A stretch of 64,000 nucleotides of DNA from Acrocarpospora catenulata (GTDB lineage: Bacteria; Actinomycetota; Actinomycetes; Streptosporangiales; Streptosporangiaceae), in the NCBI RefSeq assembly GCF_018476525.1, contig NZ_JAHCST010000033.1:29448-93447 (forward strand), written 5' to 3'. Under the pieces are notes generated by a model. The model searched no databases and had not been told where the DNA came from. It saw only the letters and a list, made by a program, of their open reading frames with translations. This document shows, piece by piece, positions 60,360 to 64,000 of the stretch (positions within the stretch are counted from its first letter, which is position 1; the number at the start of each line of letters is the position of its first letter). The position numbers and the translations under genes are program-made.

Positions 60360-61184
60360 ATGCCCGCCCCCCACGAGCTCGACCCCACCCGCAGCCCCCG
60401 TGCCCTCCTTGGCGCTGAACTGCGCAAATACCGGAAACTGGCGAAGCTCTCCCAGGAGGAGCTGGCCGAGAAAATCAACTTCAGCGCCGGTATGATCAGC
60501 TTCACCGAGCGCGCCGCCCGCATGCCCAGCCGCGAACTCATCGAACTCTGCGAGAAGGCCCTCGGCCTCGACGGCGAACTCCTCCGCCTCTGGCCCCTCG
60601 TCACGATGGAGGCGGCCCCACAGTGGTTCCAGCACTGGATAGAAATCGAACCCGACGCCGTCACCCTCCGAACCTGGGAGCCGCTTCTTGTTCCCGGGCT
60701 GCTCCAGACCGAGGACTATGCTCGCGCCCTTCTGACCCGGACCCGGGGGATGACCGAGCAGCAGGTCGAAGAGGCCGTCACCGCGCGGATGACGCGCCAG
60801 AGAATTTTCGACCGCGAAGTTCCGCCCATGTTCTGGGTCGTCATCGACGAGGGCGTTCTCTGCCGTCCCCTCGGCGACAAGGAGATGATGCGCCGCCAGC
60901 TTGAGCACCTGATCGAGATGGCAGACCGCCCCCTCGTCACCATCCAGGTCGTCCCTCTGAACTCCTGCGCCGCGGCGGGTCTCCTCGGCGGCTTCGTGAT
61001 CGCCCAGCTTTCCGGCCAGCCTGATACCGTATATATCGAATCGGTCGCGCAGGGATATGTGACTTCAAAGCACGAAGAAGTTATGCCTGTCGTAATCGCC
61101 TACGAAGTCATACGGGCTGATGCGTTGTCCGTCAGCGCGTCGTTGGAGCTGATCAAAGAAAAGATGGAGACCCTATGGACCTGA
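60360..61184 (+). CDS. XRE-family regulator with DUF5753 domain (WhiJ-like)
   Basis: I chose ATG 60360 (GGAGG five bases upstream). The 274-residue protein has an XRE helix-turn-helix ('LGAELRKYRKLAKLSQEELAEKI', partial) and a DUF5753 sensor-like domain (about 90-270, 'WIEIEPDAVTLRTWEPLLVPGLLQTEDYARALL', partial). This is the WhiJ architecture, used in Streptomyces to control development. A DUF397 gene overlaps its end by ten bases and an ATPase gene is divergent upstream. Several such systems usually coexist in one genome. Confidence 0.9.
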   Translation: MPAPHELDPTRSPRALLGAELRKYRKLAKLSQEELAEKINFSAGMISFTERAARMPSRELIELCEKALGLDGELLRLWPLVTMEAAPQWFQHWIEIEPDAVTLRTWEPLLVPGLLQTEDYARALLTRTRGMTEQQVEEAVTARMTRQRIFDREVPPMFWVVIDEGVLCRPLGDKEMMRRQLEHLIEMADRPLVTIQVVPLNSCAAAGLLGGFVIAQLSGQPDTVYIESVAQGYVTSKHEEVMPVVIAYEVIRADALSVSASLELIKEKMETLWT

Positions 61185-61387
61185 ATGACGAACTCGCGGC
61201 CGCTGCCTGGCGCAAGGCGTCTTTCTCCGGAGGGAACGGCGGTAACTGCCTGGAGGTCGCCCCTCTCTCCGGCGGCCGAGTCGGTCTCCGCGACACCGAA
61301 GCCCCACACCAGGAGCCTTTCGTGGTCAGCGCCAGTGTGTGGACGGCCTTCGTGAAAGGCGCCAAGTCCGGAGAATTCGACTTCTAG
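61175..61387 (+). CDS. DUF397 protein
   Basis: The 70-residue protein fits DUF397: 'AAWRKASFSGGNGGNCLEVA', 'GLRDTEAPHQEPFVVSASVWTAFVKGAK' (in part). The family is small and usually encoded beside XRE/DUF5753 regulators. It may bind the regulator as an adaptor. The start ATG 61175 overlaps the regulator gene by ten bases. Confidence 0.92.
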   Translation: MDLNDELAAAAWRKASFSGGNGGNCLEVAPLSGGRVGLRDTEAPHQEPFVVSASVWTAFVKGAKSGEFDF

Positions 61388-61482
61388 CCCAGTCCCAAGC
61401 CCTTGGCGCCCCACCGGCCGCGCGCCGACCGGGTCCAGCACGGTCTCCGCGTCTTCGCCGAGCAGGAGGCGGGCACCTGAGG

Positions 61483-62289
61483 TCAGTCGTGGTCGCGGAG
61501 GGTGGCGGCGACGTCGGGGACGCGGTTTTGTTGGCTGCGTGGGGGGCGGTGGTAGTTCGTTGTGGGGGGGCGTTTGGGGATTTCGAGGGGGATGCGGCGT
61601 ACCTCGTGGTACGGGATCGTGGAGAGGAGGTGGGAGATCATGTTGATTCTGGCGGAGCGTTTGTCTTCGCTTTCCACCTCGTACCAGGGGGCTTCGGGGA
61701 TGTCGGTGTGGACGAGCATTTCGTCCTTGGCGCGGGAGTAGTCCTCCCATCTGGTGATGGACTCCAGGTCCATGGCGGAGAGTTTCCAGCTGCGCATGGG
61801 GTCTTCCAGGCGGGCGCGGAAACGGCGTTCCTGTTCGGCGTCGCTGACGGAGAACCAGTACTTGCGGAGCAGGATGCCGTCCTCTACGAGGAGGCGTTCG
61901 AAGATCGGGCACTGGTGGAGGAAACGGGCGTGTTCTTCCTGGGTGCAGAAGCCCATCACCCGTTCGACGCCCGCGCGGTTGTACCAGCTGCGGTCGAACA
62001 GCGCGATCTCCCCGGGGGCGGGCAGATGCTCCACGTACCGCTGGAAGTACCACTGACCGCGCTGCCGCTCGGTCGGTACGGGCAACGCCACGATCTTGGT
62101 GACCCGGGGGTTCAGGTACTCGACCACTCGTTTGATCGTGCTGCCCTTGCCGGCCGCGTCACGTCCCTCGAAGACGATGACGAGACGCTTGCCCTCCGTC
62201 CGTACCCACTCCTGGAGTTTGACCAGCTCGCCCTGGAGACGGAAGATCTCCTTCTCGTACGCCCGGCGCCGCACCTTGCCCTTCGTCAT
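61483..62289 (-). CDS. ppk2: Polyphosphate kinase 2
   Basis: It transfers phosphate between polyphosphate and nucleotides. The 268-residue protein has Walker A 'FEGRDAAGKGSTIKR', Walker B 'LFDRSWYNRAGVERVMGF', a lid region with 'RRFRARLEDPMRSWKLS', and the family C-terminal 'WYEVESEDKRSARINMI'. It has one PPK2 domain. A class-I ADP-phosphorylating role is usual for this length but not certain. ATG 62289 has GGGAGG six bases upstream. It is monocistronic. Confidence 0.93.
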   Translation of the reverse strand: MTKGKVRRRAYEKEIFRLQGELVKLQEWVRTEGKRLVIVFEGRDAAGKGSTIKRVVEYLNPRVTKIVALPVPTERQRGQWYFQRYVEHLPAPGEIALFDRSWYNRAGVERVMGFCTQEEHARFLHQCPIFERLLVEDGILLRKYWFSVSDAEQERRFRARLEDPMRSWKLSAMDLESITRWEDYSRAKDEMLVHTDIPEAPWYEVESEDKRSARINMISHLLSTIPYHEVRRIPLEIPKRPPTTNYHRPPRSQQNRVPDVAATLRDHD

Positions 62290-62379
62290 GAGCCACCTCC
62301 CGATTTCCAGCGATCATAGGCGAGGACTGTCGTCACGCCGGACGCGGGTTGTCCGAACTTTTGTGACTATGGCGGCGTC

Positions 62380-62610
62380 ATATCCGACATCGACGACATC
62401 AATGACGCATCCACTCTGGTCCCGGTACGCAGGCGACGCCGATTCCTGCCCTGGGCGGCCCTGGCCGTCGCGGCCGGGCTGGTTCTCGCCGGGCTGGTCC
62501 TGCTGCGTGCTCCAGCGACCCCGGCCCCGGCGCCGGCGCCGGAACCCGCCGCTCTCCCGTCCGTTTCGCCGGCTGGGGCACCTACGGTCCTGGTCGAGGC
62601 GAGTTCCTCG
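62380..62610 (+). other. In-frame N-terminal anchor region of the FG-GAP-like gene without a normal start codon
   Basis: Upstream of ATG 62611 the same frame is open back to a TAG at 62317. From about 62380 it reads an acidic stretch, a basic cluster (four Arg), and a strong 20-residue membrane helix, followed by an Ala/Pro-rich linker. That is an obvious type II membrane anchor, and protein-like codon use continues through it. No ATG, GTG or TTG occurs in frame here. ATG 62369 and GTG 62363 lie in the +1 frame. Either translation begins at a rare codon (ATA 62380, ATC 62389, CTG 62416) or a small indel lies near 62370-62390. Confidence 0.6.
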
Positions 62611-63750
62611 ATGGTCGGCTGCGACTGGAGCGCCTCACTGGTCGGGGACGCGAACTCGGTCTGGCTGCTCGGCGCCCGGCAGGTCCGGGTCCCCACCCCA
62701 GCCCAGCCCGTCGCCCTCACCATGGCCAACCTGGACGGCGACCGGTGCCCCGACGTTGTGGCCGGGCTCGCCGACGCCAGCGTAATGATCATCTGGGGAC
62801 GGAAAAAGGGGGACGCCCCGGTCCGGATCCTGCGCCCGCCCGGCGGCCACGCCGGCGGGAACTACGGCCTGTCGCTCGCCGCGTACCGGAACATCCTGGC
62901 CGTCGGCGCGCCCGATGACGGTGACCCGGGGGCGCGTGGCTCCGGCGCGGTCTACCTGTACGCCTTCGCCGGCCGTGAGCCCGGCAGGGCCAGGCGGATC
63001 AGCCAGAACACGCCGGGTGTGGCCGGCAACAGCGAAGCCGGCGACCACTGGGGCTGGTCGCTGGCCGTGGGCCGGTTCCCCAAGGGTTCCGGCATGTATC
63101 TCGCGGTCGGCGCGCCGGAGGAGAACACCGACGGCGCCGGGACGCAGAACCACAAGGGTGTTCCGGCCGCGGGCGCGGTGACCCTGCTCTTCGAGCCGAT
63201 GACGGAGGCTCTGCACAGCCGCAGGTACACCTACCAGCGGGGCCGTGTGCCGGGCGCCAGGTACGGCTACGCGCTCGCCTCCGGCACCCTCGACGAGGAG
63301 AGCTACCTCCTGGTCGGCGCGCTGGGCGCGAACGCCGTCGAGGTCATCACCATCGAGGGGCCCCGGCCCCTGGAGGTGTCCAACACGCTGCGCCACCCCC
63401 AGCCGGGCACCGGTTTCGGCGCCGTCCTGGCCATGGCCGACGGGCGGGCCGTCATCGGAATGCCGGGGGCCGACGAAGGACTCGGAGCCGTCAGCGTCGG
63501 TTCGGTGAGCCCGAACGCCCGCCCGGCCACGGTGCTCTCCGCACCGGGCATCAGGCCGGAAGACCGCTTCGGCCTCACCGTCACCGTCGGCGGCAACCTG
63601 ACGATCACGGTTGGCGCCCCGGGCCACACCGGCACCGGCGCCGTCGTCCAGTACGACCTGGACACCCTGACGATGCGGTCCTGGCTGAAACCACCTCCGG
63701 ACGCCGTCAGGTTCGGCGGCGCCCTGGGCGGTCGCGCGCCGACCTGGTGA
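62611..63750 (+). CDS. FG-GAP/beta-propeller-like protein, probably membrane-anchored
   Basis: From the first conventional start the product is 379 residues. It contains about six repeats of the type 'G-x-x-L-A-V-G-A-P' ('ILAVGAPDDGDPG', 'YLAVGAPEENTDG', 'LTITVGAPGHTG', 'AVIGMPGADEG') and 'FG/YG-x-x-L' turns, as in integrin-like FG-GAP propellers. One repeat begins 'ANLDGDRCPDVVAG', a Ca-binding-like loop. It likely binds ligand or protein outside the cell. The N-terminal anchor seems to lie upstream of this start, so the true protein is longer. No neighbour suggests its role. Confidence 0.78.
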   Translation: MVGCDWSASLVGDANSVWLLGARQVRVPTPAQPVALTMANLDGDRCPDVVAGLADASVMIIWGRKKGDAPVRILRPPGGHAGGNYGLSLAAYRNILAVGAPDDGDPGARGSGAVYLYAFAGREPGRARRISQNTPGVAGNSEAGDHWGWSLAVGRFPKGSGMYLAVGAPEENTDGAGTQNHKGVPAAGAVTLLFEPMTEALHSRRYTYQRGRVPGARYGYALASGTLDEESYLLVGALGANAVEVITIEGPRPLEVSNTLRHPQPGTGFGAVLAMADGRAVIGMPGADEGLGAVSVGSVSPNARPATVLSAPGIRPEDRFGLTVTVGGNLTITVGAPGHTGTGAVVQYDLDTLTMRSWLKPPPDAVRFGGALGGRAPTW

Positions 63751-63778
63751 CCTACTCGGCATCACCCTGAGTGTCGAA

Positions 63779-63808
63779 TTGTTACTTGGAGTTACAACCT
63801 TCTAGGCT
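63779..63808 (+). promoter_or_regulatory. Candidate promoter for the terminal methyltransferase gene
   Basis: TTGTTA at 63779-63784 and TAGGCT at 63803-63808 are separated by 18 bases, a fair sigma-70-type pair. The spacer contains an imperfect dyad TTGGAGTT...AACCTTC. MerR-family activators bind dyads in such long spacers, but no MerR gene is visible here. Confidence 0.4.
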
Positions 63809-63847
63809 GCGGAGCTGGACCATCTGTTTCATTCGGGGGAGATCCAG

Positions 63848-64000
63848 TTGGCGCATGCCACCTTGCCGCAAGAGTACGTTTTCGACAATGACGGCGATCA
63901 CTCCGTTGACCAGCACCGTTGCCTGGCGGAACTGCTCGATCCGCTGACGTTCGCGCGGCTGGGCCGTACCGGGGTGGGGGAGGGGTGGCACTGCCTGGAG
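63848..64000 (+). CDS. SAM-dependent methyltransferase, N-terminal fragment (cut by window end)
   Basis: TTG 63848 has GGGGGAG six bases upstream and opens a frame of 51 codons that reaches the window end. The fragment reads 'LPQEYVFDNDGDHSVDQHRCLAELLDP' in part, then 'LGRTGVGEGWHCLE'. This matches the opening of actinobacterial class I methyltransferases just before the SAM-binding 'LEVGAG' motif. The catalytic part is outside the window, so the substrate is unknown. Confidence 0.65.
   Translation, partial: MAHATLPQEYVFDNDGDHSVDQHRCLAELLDPLTFARLGRTGVGEGWHCLE

Noticed and set aside
61388..61482. Remnant gene between DUF397 and PPK2
   Set aside because: Short open stretches exist in both directions but have no start, ribosome site or recognisable similarity.

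Overview
The window looks like chromosome from a high-GC, spore-forming actinomycete. A Streptosporangiaceae-type organism (Nonomuraea, Streptosporangium, Microbispora and relatives) is my inference and no marker gene here proves it. The basis is codon use saturated with G/C in the third position, GTG/TTG starts with GGAGG-type ribosome sites, a complete conservon (sensor-like ATPase, roadblock, DUF742, GTPase), a WhiJ-type regulator trio (ATP-binding protein, XRE/DUF5753, DUF397), eukaryotic-type glutamine synthetase, PolX, LigD-type polymerase and a labdane-type diterpene cassette. I see no rRNA, tRNA, CRISPR array, transposase or integrase.

Layout. 0-2 kb: lower-GC pair of unrecognised genes, the first cut by the window edge. 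2-14 kb: secreted S15 peptidase, response regulator with a broken sensor kinase, membrane protein, M8-like metallopeptidase, wax-ester/DGAT acyltransferase, molybdopterin oxidoreductase, PolX and a phenylacetate-CoA-ligase-like enzyme. 14.1-16.6 kb: a short peptide made of near-identical 13-residue repeats, then an MFS exporter and a TPR protein, the most unusual locus in the window. 16.7-19.7 kb: VapBC45-like toxin-antitoxin pair, aldo/keto reductase and an N-terminally truncated Fic protein. 19.9-29.2 kb: I36-type inhibitor, GH30 glycosidase with lectin domain and LacI repressor, GNAT, DUF2203, CbiX-like protein, ribokinase, LigD-type polymerase and a low-GC secreted protein. 29.5-41.8 kb: GMC oxidoreductase, Cys-nucleophile hydrolase and LAL regulator, VOC protein, MetE-like methyltransferase, glutamine synthetase II, alditol-oxidase-like enzyme, an intergenic repeat block and an esterase.

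42-46.6 kb is a nickel/cobalt homeostasis locus: CDF exporter, divergent ArsR/KmtR-type sensor with a palindromic operator, and an ECF-type CbiMN-Q-O importer. 46.6-51.1 kb holds a PanE-like reductase, small ORFs and a 981-residue membrane protein whose GH5-like domain is attached through repeat linkers. 51.6-55.4 kb is a compact diterpene cassette (P450, class I synthase, class II cyclase). 55.6-59.3 kb is the conservon. 59.3-61.4 kb has a GntR-like regulator and the WhiJ-type trio, in which the ATP-binding gene is frameshifted. The window ends with PPK2, a membrane-anchored FG-GAP-like protein and the start of a methyltransferase.

Three genes carry visible lesions: a histidine kinase that lost its phospho-acceptor domain, a Fic protein without its N-terminal domain, and the frameshifted ATPase. 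A fourth, the FG-GAP-like protein, has an anchor-coding stretch with no standard start codon. These are either real decay or assembly errors and should be checked against reads.
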